Assembly (NCBI RefSeq): GCF_000147815.2
Contig: NC_015957.1
Location: 5,642,001-5,706,000 of the forward strand
Source of the DNA: Streptomyces violaceusniger Tu 4113
Lineage (GTDB): Bacteria; Actinomycetota; Actinomycetes; Streptomycetales; Streptomycetaceae
Direction: 5' to 3'
Length of the DNA: 64,000 nucleotides
A program made the position numbers and the translations under genes. How positions within the stretch are numbered: position 1 is the first letter of the stretch; every line of letters begins with the position of its first letter. Below, one piece after another: positions 1 through 8,598 of the stretch. Below the pieces are notes generated by a model that saw nothing but the letters and a program-made list of their open reading frames with translations, ran no database searches and was not told the origin of the DNA.

Positions 1-1
1 C

Positions 2-736
2 GGGGATCTGGGCCGCTCGTGGTTCACCACGGTCCCGGTGGCCGACAGCATCCGGCAGGCGATGCCGGTGGATCTGTCCATCGCCGGGCTCGCGCTGCTG
101 ATGGCCGTGGTGCTGGGCGGAGCCGCCGGTGTCGCCGCCGCGCTCCGGGCCGGCGGACGGCTGGACCGCGCCGTCACCGCGCTGTGCGCGCTGCTCGGCA
201 CCCTGCCCGGTTTCGTCGTGGCCATCGCGCTGGTCACGGTGTTCTCGCTGAAGCTGGGGTGGCTGCCGTCCGGTGGCTATGTGCCGCTGGACATGGACCC
301 CGCGCAGTGGCTGCGGTACACCGTGATGCCCGCGCTCGCACTGAGCCTGGAGGCCGCTGCCGCCATCGCCCGTCAACTGCGCACCTCGCTGGTGGGGACG
401 TTGCGGGAGAACTATGTGACGGGTGCGGTGATGCGCGGATTGCCCGCCCGGCGCGTGGTGTTCGGCCATGCTCTGCGCAACGCGGCCGGACCGGCGCTGA
501 CGGCGCTCGGGATGAGCGTGCCGATGCTGCTCGGCGGTGCGGTGGTCACCCAGCAGATCTTCGCGCTGCCCGGTCTCGCCCAGCTCACCCTGCAGTCGGC
601 GGAGCAGCACGACATCCCGGTGATCCAGGGGACGCTGCTGGTGACCATCGCGGTGGTCCTGGTCGTCAACGTGGCCGTCAACGCGGCACTGCTCGCGCTG
701 AATCCGGCCGCCCGGCGCCGCGAGGTGACGCGCTGA
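2..736 (+). CDS. ABC transporter permease, DppB/OppB type (5' truncated by window edge)
   Basis: Inner-membrane permease of a peptide/nickel-type ABC importer. The reading frame is open from the first bases of the window; the visible protein begins GDLGRSWFTTVPV, the segment that in DppB-like permeases precedes the transmembrane domain, so only the N-terminal part is missing. Several hydrophobic helices follow, and the EAA-type loop is visible as a stretch with NYVTGAVMRGLPARRVVFGHALRNA, which would contact the ATPase. The stop overlaps the next start as ATGA, so it is translationally coupled to the second permease. The substrate-binding protein is presumably upstream, outside the window. The family call is firm; the substrate is unknown. 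Confidence 0.9.
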   Translation, partial: GDLGRSWFTTVPVADSIRQAMPVDLSIAGLALLMAVVLGGAAGVAAALRAGGRLDRAVTALCALLGTLPGFVVAIALVTVFSLKLGWLPSGGYVPLDMDPAQWLRYTVMPALALSLEAAAAIARQLRTSLVGTLRENYVTGAVMRGLPARRVVFGHALRNAAGPALTALGMSVPMLLGGAVVTQQIFALPGLAQLTLQSAEQHDIPVIQGTLLVTIAVVLVVNVAVNAALLALNPAARRREVTR

Positions 737-1659
737 TGAGGACGTTGCGACGGGCATGGGGACATCCGTCCGCCAAGGTGGCGCTGCTGGTGCTGCTGGC
801 CATCGCGCTGCTGGCGGCGTTCGGCGGCCGGCTCGCGCCGCATGACCCGCTGGCCCAGCACCCCCGGAACATGCTGCGCGGCCCCGGCCCCGGCCATCTT
901 CTGGGCACCGACTATCTGGGCCGCGATGTGCTCAGCCGGCTGCTGGAGGGCAGTGGCCGCTCGGTGGCGGGCGCCGTGGAGGCGGTGGCCGCCGCGATGG
1001 CGGTGGGAGTGCCGACCGGACTGGCCTCGCTGTGGATGGGGCGCGTGGGCGAGTGGATCGCTCAGCGCGCCGTCGACGCGCTGATGACGCTGCCGTTCAC
1101 CGTGTTCGCCATCGCGGTCGTGGGCGCGCTGGGCAACGGGATGCACCAGGCCATGCTGGCGCTCGGGGTGCTCTACGCCCCGCTGTTCTTCCGGATGACC
1201 CGCGCGGCCGCGCTGAGCCTGCGCCACGCCCAGTACGTGGAGTCGGCCGAGCTGTTCGGCGCCTCGGTCGGGCGGGTGCTGCGCACCCACATCTGGAGCA
1301 AGGTCCTGCCCACCGTCATCGTCACCGCCGCCCACGCGCTGGCCACCTGTCTGCTGGTGGTCTCCTCGCTGACCTTCCTCGGGGTCGGTGTGCAGCCGCC
1401 CGCCGCCACCTGGGGCGGCATGCTCGCCACCGATCTGGGCTTCCTCACCCAGCAGATCTGGGCACCGGTGTTCCCGGCCGCGCTGATCGTCGTCACCGCC
1501 GGTGCGCTCAACCTGCTGGCCGATGCCGTACGGGACGCCGGGGCGGACGCGTTGCTGCCCGGCGGCGGACCGGAGACGGCCACCGGCTCCCTCGGCGCCA
1601 GCGCCGACACCCCCGACACCACCAAGGAGAAGACCGATGCCGCACTCCCCGTCGCCTGA
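736..1659 (+). CDS. ABC transporter permease, DppC/OppC type
   Basis: Second permease of the importer, 307 residues. It starts at the ATG that overlaps the previous stop (ATGA). An N-terminal helix (around residues 12-30) is followed by the LLGTDYLGRDVLSRLLEG segment typical of DppC/OppC, then a multi-helix domain with the EAA-like loop (ELFGASVGRVLRTHIWSKVLP) and the end helix FPAALIVVTAGALNLLADAVRD. It pairs with the upstream permease to form the channel. The 3' end overlaps the ATPase gene by 23 nt. Peptides, nickel or other small solutes are possible substrates and the sequence does not decide between them. Confidence 0.9.
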   Translation: MRTLRRAWGHPSAKVALLVLLAIALLAAFGGRLAPHDPLAQHPRNMLRGPGPGHLLGTDYLGRDVLSRLLEGSGRSVAGAVEAVAAAMAVGVPTGLASLWMGRVGEWIAQRAVDALMTLPFTVFAIAVVGALGNGMHQAMLALGVLYAPLFFRMTRAAALSLRHAQYVESAELFGASVGRVLRTHIWSKVLPTVIVTAAHALATCLLVVSSLTFLGVGVQPPAATWGGMLATDLGFLTQQIWAPVFPAALIVVTAGALNLLADAVRDAGADALLPGGGPETATGSLGASADTPDTTKEKTDAALPVA

Positions 1660-2704
1660 CCCCGCCACGCCCGGCGGCCCCGGCGCCCTGGGCCAAAGGC
1701 CCGCCGCGCTGACGGTCCAGGGGCTCGGCGTCACCGTCGCGTCCGGACGGCTCACGGCCGTACGCGATGTGTCGTTCACCGTGCGCCGCGGTGAGGCCGT
1801 CGGCCTGGTCGGCGAGTCCGGCAGCGGCAAGACCCTCATCTGCCGGTCGGTGCTCGGACTGCTGCCGCCGGGCTGCGCGGTGTCCGGGGGCGAGATCGCC
1901 CTGTCCGGTGAGGCGCTGACCGGGCTGTCGCGCCGGGACTGGGACCGCGTACGGGGCACCCGGGTGGGCGCCGTCTTCCAGGACCCCGCCTCGTATCTCA
2001 ACCCCGCGCTGACCGTGGGGCGTCAGCTCACCGAGGTGCTGCGGGTGAAGCTGGGGCTGGACCGCGCGCGGGCCGGTGCGCGGGCCGTCGAGCTGTTCGC
2101 CGCCGTCGGGTTGCACGACCCCGCCGAGGTCGCCCGGCGCCATCCGCACGAGCTGTCCGGCGGGATGCTGCAGCGTGTGCTGATCGCCGTCGCGGTGGCC
2201 TGCGCACCGGATCTGCTGGTGGCCGACGAGGCGACCACCGCTCTGGATGTGGTGGTCCAGGCCGAGGTCCTGGAGCTGCTGGCCCGGATGCGCGCCGAGC
2301 AGGATCTGGCGCTGCTGCTGGTCAGCCACGATCTGGCGGTGATCGCCGAGGTGTGCGACCGCATTCTGGTGGCGTACGCCGGGGAGCTGGTCGAGGACGG
2401 CCCGGCCGAGCGGGTGCTCAACGACCCGCTGCATCCGTACACCGAGGCACTGTTGCGTGTGGCCACGGTCGTCGACTGGGAACGGCGGGAGCTGGAGGTG
2501 ATCCCCGGCGCGCCGCCCGAGGTGGGCGCGCGGCTGCCGGGCTGCCGGTTCGCCGACCGCTGCGCGTTCGCCGCGCCCGAGTGCCGCAGCGGTCCGGTGC
2601 CGCTGCGGGAGACGTCCGACGGGCGGCGGGTGCGGTGTGTCCGCGGCGAGGAGATCGAGCGGTCGCGGGCCGGTGCGTTCGGCACCCGGGAGGTGGCGGT
2701 ATGA
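1637..2704 (+). CDS. Oligopeptide-type ABC transporter ATP-binding protein (DppD-like)
   Basis: Cytoplasmic ATPase, 355 residues. Walker A GESGSGKT, signature LSGGMLQRV and Walker B LLVADEATT are all visible, followed by the H-loop in LLLVSHDLAV. The C-terminus carries the oligopeptide/dipeptide ATPase extension with its conserved cysteines (CRFADRCAF...C), which in family members can bind an Fe-S cluster. The start was chosen at 1637 because GGAG lies just upstream (AAGGAGAAG) and the preceding residues are low-complexity; it overlaps the permease gene. The stop overlaps the next ATPase start (ATGA). It forms a heterodimeric motor with the next gene product. Confidence 0.92.
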   Translation: MPHSPSPDPATPGGPGALGQRPAALTVQGLGVTVASGRLTAVRDVSFTVRRGEAVGLVGESGSGKTLICRSVLGLLPPGCAVSGGEIALSGEALTGLSRRDWDRVRGTRVGAVFQDPASYLNPALTVGRQLTEVLRVKLGLDRARAGARAVELFAAVGLHDPAEVARRHPHELSGGMLQRVLIAVAVACAPDLLVADEATTALDVVVQAEVLELLARMRAEQDLALLLVSHDLAVIAEVCDRILVAYAGELVEDGPAERVLNDPLHPYTEALLRVATVVDWERRELEVIPGAPPEVGARLPGCRFADRCAFAAPECRSGPVPLRETSDGRRVRCVRGEEIERSRAGAFGTREVAV

Positions 2705-3753
2705 GCGGGCTGCTGGAGATCTCCGGCCTGACCGTGGCCTTCGGCCGGCGGGACGCGCGGCCGGTGCTGGACGGTGTGGAGCTGTCCGTGGGCGAGGGGG
2801 AGATCGTCGGGGTCATCGGGGAGACCGGCTCCGGCAAGACCACGCTCGCCCGTACCGCCGTGGGCCTGGTCCCTCCGCGCTCGGGCCGAGTGGTCTTCGA
2901 CGGGCGCGAGATCTCCGGGCTGCGGGGGCGCGCACTGCGCGCGTTCCGCCGTTCGGGGCGGCTGAGTTACGCGTTCCAGGATCCGCTGCGGGCCCTGGAC
3001 CCGGAGCTGACGGTCCGACGGGCGGTGGCCGAGCCGCTCGCCGTCGCGGGGGATCTCGGCGACACGGAGATCGCCGCGCGGGTGGACGAGGCGCTGGAGA
3101 CGGTGGGCCTGGACGCGGTGCGCCTCGGCGATCGGCTGCCGGGCGCGATCTCCGGCGGTCAGCGCCAGCGGGTGCTGCTCGCGCGGGCGATCGTCACCCG
3201 GCCCCGAGTGCTGATCGCCGATGAGCCGGTGAGCGCCCTGGACGCCTCCAACCGCAACCGGGTGCTGCGGCTGCTGGACCGGCTGCGCACCGAGCGCGGG
3301 ATGGCTGTCGTCGTCATCTCGCACGACCTCAGCTCGCTGGCGGGCATCGCCGACCGGGTGGCGGTGCTGTACCGCGGCCGGGTGGTGGAACAGGGGCCCG
3401 TACGGGAGGTGTTCGGCCGGCCGCTGCATCCGTACACCGCGCTGCTCATCGCCTCCGCGCCGAGCGTACGGGGCGAGGGCGGGCCGGGCGCGGCGGCGCT
3501 GCGCCCGGCGGCCGAACCGCCCGCCTGGACGGCGCGGGAGGGCTGTGTCTTCGGCCACCGCTGCCCGTTCGTCATCGGCTCCTGCCGCACCGCGCCCGCG
3601 CCGGCCCCGGTGGGCCAGGGGCGCACCGCCGCCTGCCACCGGGTGACCCAGTGGCGTGAGCTGGTGGCCGGGGCGGCTCCCCCGGTCATCACGAAAGGGC
3701 CGCCGGAGCTGGTGGCGGCCGCCGGAGAAACAGACAAGGAAGCCGGGCGGTGA
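2701..3753 (+). CDS. Oligopeptide-type ABC transporter ATP-binding protein (DppF-like)
   Basis: Second ATPase subunit, 350 residues, with Walker A GETGSGKT, signature ISGGQRQRV, Walker B VLIADEPVS and a C-terminal oligo_HPY-type segment (CVFGHRCPFVIGSC). The start overlaps the upstream stop (ATGA). Between them the four genes encode both membrane and both nucleotide-binding subunits of one importer. The following LLM monooxygenase begins 43 bases downstream on the same strand, so the transported compound may be its substrate or precursor; this is inference from gene order only. Confidence 0.92.
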   Translation: MSGLLEISGLTVAFGRRDARPVLDGVELSVGEGEIVGVIGETGSGKTTLARTAVGLVPPRSGRVVFDGREISGLRGRALRAFRRSGRLSYAFQDPLRALDPELTVRRAVAEPLAVAGDLGDTEIAARVDEALETVGLDAVRLGDRLPGAISGGQRQRVLLARAIVTRPRVLIADEPVSALDASNRNRVLRLLDRLRTERGMAVVVISHDLSSLAGIADRVAVLYRGRVVEQGPVREVFGRPLHPYTALLIASAPSVRGEGGPGAAALRPAAEPPAWTAREGCVFGHRCPFVIGSCRTAPAPAPVGQGRTAACHRVTQWRELVAGAAPPVITKGPPELVAAAGETDKEAGR

Positions 3754-3796
3754 CCATCCCCCCGGCCACTTCCCGCCCCTCGGAGAAAGGCTGACG

Positions 3797-4927
3797 ATGT
3801 CCGTCGAGTTCATCGGAATGATCGGCACCCATGAGGTGTCCGAGATCCACCCCGCCCGTGGTCCCGTCGTGGACGCCGAGTACACCCTGCGGTTCGCCCG
3901 CGCCCATGAGGACGCGGGCTTCGACCGGGTGCTGATCGGCTATGGCTCCGCCACCCCGGACGGCGCCCAGGTGGCCGCGTATGTCGCCGCGCGCACCGAG
4001 CGGCTCGGGCTGCTGGTGGCCCATCGGCCCGGCTTCGTGGCGCCCACCCTGGCCGCCCGTACGTTCGCCACCCTCGACCAGTTCTCCGGCGGGCGGGTGG
4101 CCGTGCACATCATCAGCGGCGGGCGCGACGCCGAGCAGCGGCGGGACGGCGACTATCTGGGCAAGGACGACCGTTACGCCCGCACCGATGAGTACCTGGA
4201 GATCCTGAAGCGGGCGTGGACGGATGAGGAGCCGTTCGGACACGACGGCCGTTTCTACCGCTTCGAGGACTTCCACGCCGAGGTCCGCCCCCAGCAACGG
4301 CCGCGCATCCCCCTGTACTTCGGTGGCTCCTCCGAAGCGGCGTACGCCGTGGGCGGCAGGCACGCGGACACCTTCGCGCTGTGGGGCGAGCCGCTGGCCG
4401 AGACGGCGGAGCAGATCGCCTCCGTGCACCGGGCCGCCAAGGCCGCGGGCCGGACCGAGCCGCCCGGTATCAGCGTGTCCTTCCGGCCCATCCTCGGCGC
4501 GACCGAGGAGCAGGCGTGGGAGCGGGCGCACCGGATCCTCGACACCATCAGGGCCCATGGCCCGGCGGGCTCCTTCACCTCCTCCCGGTGGGGCCGCGAG
4601 GCGCTCGGCTCACCCACGACCGGGGGCACAGAGCCGCAGAACATCGGCTCCCAGCGGCTGCTGGCCGCCGCCGCCCGGGGTGAGCTCCACGACCGGGCGC
4701 TGTGGACGGCGACCGCGGCCGCCACCGGGGCCGCGGGGAATTCCACGGCGCTGGTCGGCACCCCGGAGACGGTCGCGAAGGCGCTGCTGGACTATGTGGA
4801 CATCGGCGTCACGACCCTGCTGATCCGCGGTTACGACCCGCTGGACGACGCCGTCGGCTACGGCCGTGAGCTGCTGCCGCTGGTCCGCCAGGAGCTGGCC
4901 CACCGGGCCGGTGGGGGCGCCGCGTAA
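3797..4927 (+). CDS. LLM-class flavin-dependent monooxygenase (SsuD-like)
   Basis: A 376-residue luciferase-like monooxygenase. The TIM-barrel hallmarks are visible: the N-terminal strand FIGMIGTHEVSEIHPARG, the TERLGLLVAHRPGFVAPTLAA strand/helix, FSGGRVAVHIISGG, and YFGGSSEAAY. These match alkanesulfonate monooxygenase/FMNH2-dependent relatives, which cleave C-S or oxidise other small organics with O2. The start at 3797 follows a GGAGAAAGG purine stretch. It is in line with the peptide-type ABC operon, suggesting uptake followed by oxidative breakdown, possibly sulfur scavenging. No flavin reductase gene lies next to it. The exact substrate cannot be read from the sequence. Confidence 0.88.
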   Translation: MSVEFIGMIGTHEVSEIHPARGPVVDAEYTLRFARAHEDAGFDRVLIGYGSATPDGAQVAAYVAARTERLGLLVAHRPGFVAPTLAARTFATLDQFSGGRVAVHIISGGRDAEQRRDGDYLGKDDRYARTDEYLEILKRAWTDEEPFGHDGRFYRFEDFHAEVRPQQRPRIPLYFGGSSEAAYAVGGRHADTFALWGEPLAETAEQIASVHRAAKAAGRTEPPGISVSFRPILGATEEQAWERAHRILDTIRAHGPAGSFTSSRWGREALGSPTTGGTEPQNIGSQRLLAAAARGELHDRALWTATAAATGAAGNSTALVGTPETVAKALLDYVDIGVTTLLIRGYDPLDDAVGYGRELLPLVRQELAHRAGGGAA

Positions 4928-5037
4928 AGATCTCCTCAATCTCTCTGAACGCAACTCGTGCGCCGCCCGTATCCACTGCCGGGTCGTGCTCGTCGCGGAT
5001 GAGCCGATCCCGTAACCCCCCAACAGGAGGTCATGAG

Positions 5038-6255
5038 TTGAGCCATAAACGCGTACCCAAGCGAAAGATCGTGTTCGCGGGGGCCGGGGTCGCCGCCGTC
5101 GCGGCGGCCGCGATACTGCTGCCCAACGCCAACGCCTCACAGGACGACAAGACCGAGGCCGCCCAGCCCAAGAAGGTGGACGCCGCCTCGGCGGCGGACA
5201 TCGCGGCGCAGCTCGCGTCACAACTGGGCGAGGCGTTCGGCGGGGCCTACTACGACAAGGACAAGCAGCAGGTCATCGTCAATGTCGTCGGCGACAACAA
5301 CAATGTGAACGTCGAGGTCAAGAGCGCCGGCGCGGTGGCCAGAAGCGTCGACAACAGCACCAAGGCGCTGCAGACCGCCGCGAAGACGCTCAAGACCAAG
5401 GCCACGATCCCGGGCACCGCCTGGTCGGTGGACCCCAAGACCAATGAGCTGCGGGTCACGGCTGACTCCACCGTCACCGGGGCGAAGTGGGACACTCTCG
5501 AGTCCACCGTGAAGTCGCTGGGCGACGGCATGGCCACCCTCAAGAAGTCCACGGGCGAGTTCAAGCCCTTCGTCGCGGGCGGCGACGCCATCTTCGGCGG
5601 CGGCGCGCGCTGCTCGCTCGGCTTCAACGTCACCACGGACAGCGGCGCCCCGGCGTTCCTCACCGCCGGCCACTGCGGCGTCGCCGCCGAGCAGTGGTCG
5701 GACTCCCAGAACGGCGCGCCGATCGGCACCGTGCAGGACGCCACCTTCCCCGGTGACGGCGACTTCGCGCTGGTCACCTACGACGACGCCAACACCCAGG
5801 CCCCGTCCGCGGTGAACACCGGCGACCAGAACGTGGACATCGTCGGGGCCGCCGAGGCCGCGGTGGGCCAGCAGGTGCAGCGCATGGGCAGCACCACCGG
5901 GCTCAACGACGGCTCGGTCACCGGTCTGGACGCGACGGTCAACTACCCCGAGGGCACGGTCAGCGGGCTCATCCAGACCGATGTCTGCGCGGAGCCCGGC
6001 GACAGCGGCGGCCCGCTGTTCAGCGCGGACGGCAACGCCATCGGCCTGACCTCCGGCGGCAGCGGTGACTGCACCTCCGGCGGTGAGACCTTCTTCCAGC
6101 CGGTGACGACCGCGCTGGAGGCGGTCGGTGCGCAGATCGGGGACGGCGGCGCGGCCGGAGGCGGCGGCGCGGCGGACGGCGGCGCCGCCGATGACGGCGC
6201 GGGCGCGGACGGCGCGGGCGCGGACGGCGCCGGTGGGGCTGCCGAGAACGGCTGA
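5038..6255 (+). CDS. Secreted S1-family serine protease (streptogrisin/alpha-lytic type)
   Basis: A 405-residue exported chymotrypsin-fold protease with a long propeptide. The TTG at 5038 is the likely start: AGGAGG ends 7 nt before it, while the nearby ATG at 5033 stops after two codons. A basic N-terminus and a hydrophobic Ala/Val helix form the signal peptide. The catalytic triad is His212 (TAGHCG), Asp242 (GDFALV) and Ser323 (GDSGGPLF). The C-terminus is a 50-residue Gly/Ala/Asp tail. A second, membrane-anchored paralogue lies at 21358-22692. A strong hairpin terminator follows. Confidence 0.93.
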   Translation: MSHKRVPKRKIVFAGAGVAAVAAAAILLPNANASQDDKTEAAQPKKVDAASAADIAAQLASQLGEAFGGAYYDKDKQQVIVNVVGDNNNVNVEVKSAGAVARSVDNSTKALQTAAKTLKTKATIPGTAWSVDPKTNELRVTADSTVTGAKWDTLESTVKSLGDGMATLKKSTGEFKPFVAGGDAIFGGGARCSLGFNVTTDSGAPAFLTAGHCGVAAEQWSDSQNGAPIGTVQDATFPGDGDFALVTYDDANTQAPSAVNTGDQNVDIVGAAEAAVGQQVQRMGSTTGLNDGSVTGLDATVNYPEGTVSGLIQTDVCAEPGDSGGPLFSADGNAIGLTSGGSGDCTSGGETFFQPVTTALEAVGAQIGDGGAAGGGGAADGGAADDGAGADGAGADGAGGAAENG

Positions 6256-6265
6256 TCCCACGCGA

Positions 6266-6304
6266 CCCGGGGTGTCCCGCGCCGTCACCGCGGGACACCC
6301 CGGG
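6266..6304 (+). terminator. Perfect 16-bp hairpin after the S1 protease
   Basis: The arms at 6266-6281 and 6289-6304 are exact reverse complements (CCCGGGGTGTCCCGCG on the left) with a 7-nt loop. It begins 11 nt after the protease stop. There is no T-tract, as is usual in Streptomyces. Confidence 0.8.
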
Positions 6305-6322
6305 AGCCGCGGTGGGGCCGGA

Positions 6323-6489
6323 CGGCCCCGCGAGCCACGACAGGCGGGGCCCCGGAGCGGCGACAGGCCGGACGGCCCCGGAGCCACTGGCCGGGCCGAC
6401 CGCCCGGACAGCCCCAGGAGCGGTGACAGGCCGGACAGCCCCAGGAGCGGCGACAGGCCGGGCGTCCCTGGGAGCCACGACGGCCGGGC
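6323..6489. repeat. Imperfect 27-bp tandem repeats, about six copies
   Basis: A 27-bp unit resembling GCCCCAGGAGCGGYGACAGG plus CCGGAC recurs; the two best copies start at 6410 and 6437, with more diverged ones upstream and downstream to 6489. The block fills the convergent gap between the protease and the molybdoenzyme large subunit. A 27-bp period keeps frame, but neither strand shows a start with a ribosome site, so I treat it as non-coding. Confidence 0.6.
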
Positions 6490-6495
6490 GGCCGC

Positions 6496-8598
6496 TCAGT
6501 GGGCGGGCAGCCCCGCGCGCACCCGCTCCAGCGTGATCGGCAGATCGCGGACCCGCACCCCCGTGGCGTGGTACACCGCGTTGGCGATCGCCGCCGCCGT
6601 GCCGACGATGCCCAGCTCCCCGACGCCCTTGCTGCCCATCGGGTTGAGCTCGTCGTCGTCCTCGTCGAGCCAGTGTGCCTGGACATCGCGCACATCCGCG
6701 TGGGCCGCGATGTGATACGTGGCGAGGTCGTGGTTGGCGAAGTCACCGAACCGCGGGTCCGTCTCCAGGTTTTCGTACAGCGCCATCGACAGTCCCATGC
6801 ACATGCCGCCGTGCAGCTGCGAGCCCGCCGTCCGGGGGTTGATGATGCGTCCGGCGGCGAACATCCCCAGCAGCCGGTCGACCCGCACCTGACCGGTGAT
6901 GGCGTCCACCCGCACCTCCGCGAACTGGGCGCCGTAGGCGTGGCGCGAGAACTCCCGGCGCGCCTCGACGTCCTCGGCGGTGTCCGCCCGCTCCTCCAGC
7001 CCGCCGGGCGGGATCGCGCCGGAGACCTCGTCGAGCCGCTTGGCCAGGGCCCGGCACGCCTTGGACACCGCCCATCCCCAGGAGCTCAGGCCCATCGAGC
7101 CGCCCGCCCACGGTGCCTGGCCGTAGGCGCTGCGGCCGATGTCGAGGGTGACCCGGTCGATCGCCACACCGAGTTCGTCCGCCGCCACCTGGGTCAGCGC
7201 GGTACGGGCCCCGGTGCCGATGTCGGCCGCGGCGATCCGTACGGTGAAACCTCCGCCGGGCTCGGCGCGGGCGGTCGCGGTGGAGGGCCAGGTCAGGGCG
7301 GGGTAGTTGCCCGCCGCCACTCCGGTGCCGGCCAGCCAGCGCCCTTCCCGGCGGTGCCCCGGCGCGGGGTCGCGGCCCGCCCAGCCGAAGCGCGCCGCGC
7401 CCTCCCGCAGACACGCCACCAGATTGCGGCTGCTGAACGGGCGACCGGTCTCCGGTTCCACGGACGGCTCATTGGCCACCCGCAGTTCGATGGGGTCCAT
7501 GCCCAGCTCAACGGCCAGTTCGTCCATCGCGCTCTCCAGCGCGAACATCCCGGGCGCCTCGCCGGGGGCCCGCATCCACGAGGGCGTCGGCACATCCAGC
7601 CGCGCCAGGCGATGGGTGGTCCGGCGGTGGCGCGCGGCATACATGACGCGGGTGGGGGTGACCGTCTGCTCGCAGTACGGGCTGAGTGTGGAGCTCTGCT
7701 GCAGCGCGTCGTGCCAGATGGCGGTGAGCCGGCCGTCCCGTTCGGCGCCGAGCCGGATGCGCTGCAGGGTGGGCGTCCGGTACGAGACCATGGTGAACAT
7801 CTGCTGCCGGGTGGCCGCCACCTTGACCGGGCGGCCCACCGCGCGGGCGGCCAGCGCGGCGAGCACCGTGGGCGGGCGGGGAATCGCCTTGGAGCCGAAC
7901 CCGCCACCGGTGTGGTCGGCGACGATCCGGACGGCGCCCTCGGGCAGGCCGAACAGCTCGGCCACCCTGCCGGCCGTCATCCAGGGGCCCTGGTCGCCGT
8001 TGTAGAGGGTGAGCGAGTCCCCGTCCCAGACCGCGATGGTGGCGTGCGGTTCCATCGCGCTGGTGTGCTCCGGGGGCGTGGTGTAGGTGGCATCGAGGAC
8101 GACCGGCGCCGCGGCGAGGGCGGCCTCCACGTCGCCGGTCCCGGTCTGCCCCGGGTAGCCGCCGTTGACCGTGTCGGGGACGAAGATGCGCGGATCGCCG
8201 TCCTTCAGCTCGGCGTCGTGGTCGTCCACGTCGTACTCGACCCGCAGGGCCGCCGCGGCCTGACGGGCCGTCTCGAAGGTGTCCGCCACCACGGCCGCCA
8301 CGATCTGCCCCCGGTAGGCGACGTCGGCGGATTGCAGGACGGCGAGTTCGGGATCGTCGGTCGGGTGCAGCCGGGGCGCGTTGCGGCTGTCGAGCACGGC
8401 GATCACCCCGGGCAGGGTCCGGGCCGCTCCGGCGTCGACGGCGCGCACCCTGCCGCGCGGGATGGTGGACTGCACCGCCCACCCGTACAGGGCGTCCGGC
8501 ACCTGGTACTCATAGGCGTAGAGCGCGGTACCGGTGACCTTCTCGCGTCCTTCGACACGGGTCACCTCCGCGCCCACGGTCCGCTGGAGCGTGGTCAT
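6496..8598 (-). CDS. Molybdopterin-binding large subunit, xanthine dehydrogenase/PaoC family
   Basis: A 700-residue catalytic subunit of a molybdenum hydroxylase oxidising aldehydes, purines or N-heterocycles. An N-terminal a/b hammerhead domain (GREKVTGTALYAYEYQVPD) is followed by the cofactor domains with GGGFGSK (residues about 230-236) and, near the C-terminus, GVGELG with Glu at about 661, the position of the catalytic base in this family. The start overlaps the FAD subunit stop (ATGA), which gives a coupled small-medium-large operon. The arrangement and FAD-subunit cysteines point to the PaoABC (YagTSR) branch rather than classical XdhABC. The actual substrate is unknown. Confidence 0.92.
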   Translation of the reverse strand: MTTLQRTVGAEVTRVEGREKVTGTALYAYEYQVPDALYGWAVQSTIPRGRVRAVDAGAARTLPGVIAVLDSRNAPRLHPTDDPELAVLQSADVAYRGQIVAAVVADTFETARQAAAALRVEYDVDDHDAELKDGDPRIFVPDTVNGGYPGQTGTGDVEAALAAAPVVLDATYTTPPEHTSAMEPHATIAVWDGDSLTLYNGDQGPWMTAGRVAELFGLPEGAVRIVADHTGGGFGSKAIPRPPTVLAALAARAVGRPVKVAATRQQMFTMVSYRTPTLQRIRLGAERDGRLTAIWHDALQQSSTLSPYCEQTVTPTRVMYAARHRRTTHRLARLDVPTPSWMRAPGEAPGMFALESAMDELAVELGMDPIELRVANEPSVEPETGRPFSSRNLVACLREGAARFGWAGRDPAPGHRREGRWLAGTGVAAGNYPALTWPSTATARAEPGGGFTVRIAAADIGTGARTALTQVAADELGVAIDRVTLDIGRSAYGQAPWAGGSMGLSSWGWAVSKACRALAKRLDEVSGAIPPGGLEERADTAEDVEARREFSRHAYGAQFAEVRVDAITGQVRVDRLLGMFAAGRIINPRTAGSQLHGGMCMGLSMALYENLETDPRFGDFANHDLATYHIAAHADVRDVQAHWLDEDDDELNPMGSKGVGELGIVGTAAAIANAVYHATGVRVRDLPITLERVRAGLPAH

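Noticed and set aside
412..2001. A 529-codon open frame on the minus strand opposite the ABC permeases
   Set aside because: Arg/Gly/His-rich antisense of high-GC coding sequence; no motif, and the plus strand encodes clear ABC subunits.
2023..3885. A 620-codon minus-strand open frame across the ATPase genes
   Set aside because: Antisense shadow caused by high GC; no ribosome site or recognisable domain.
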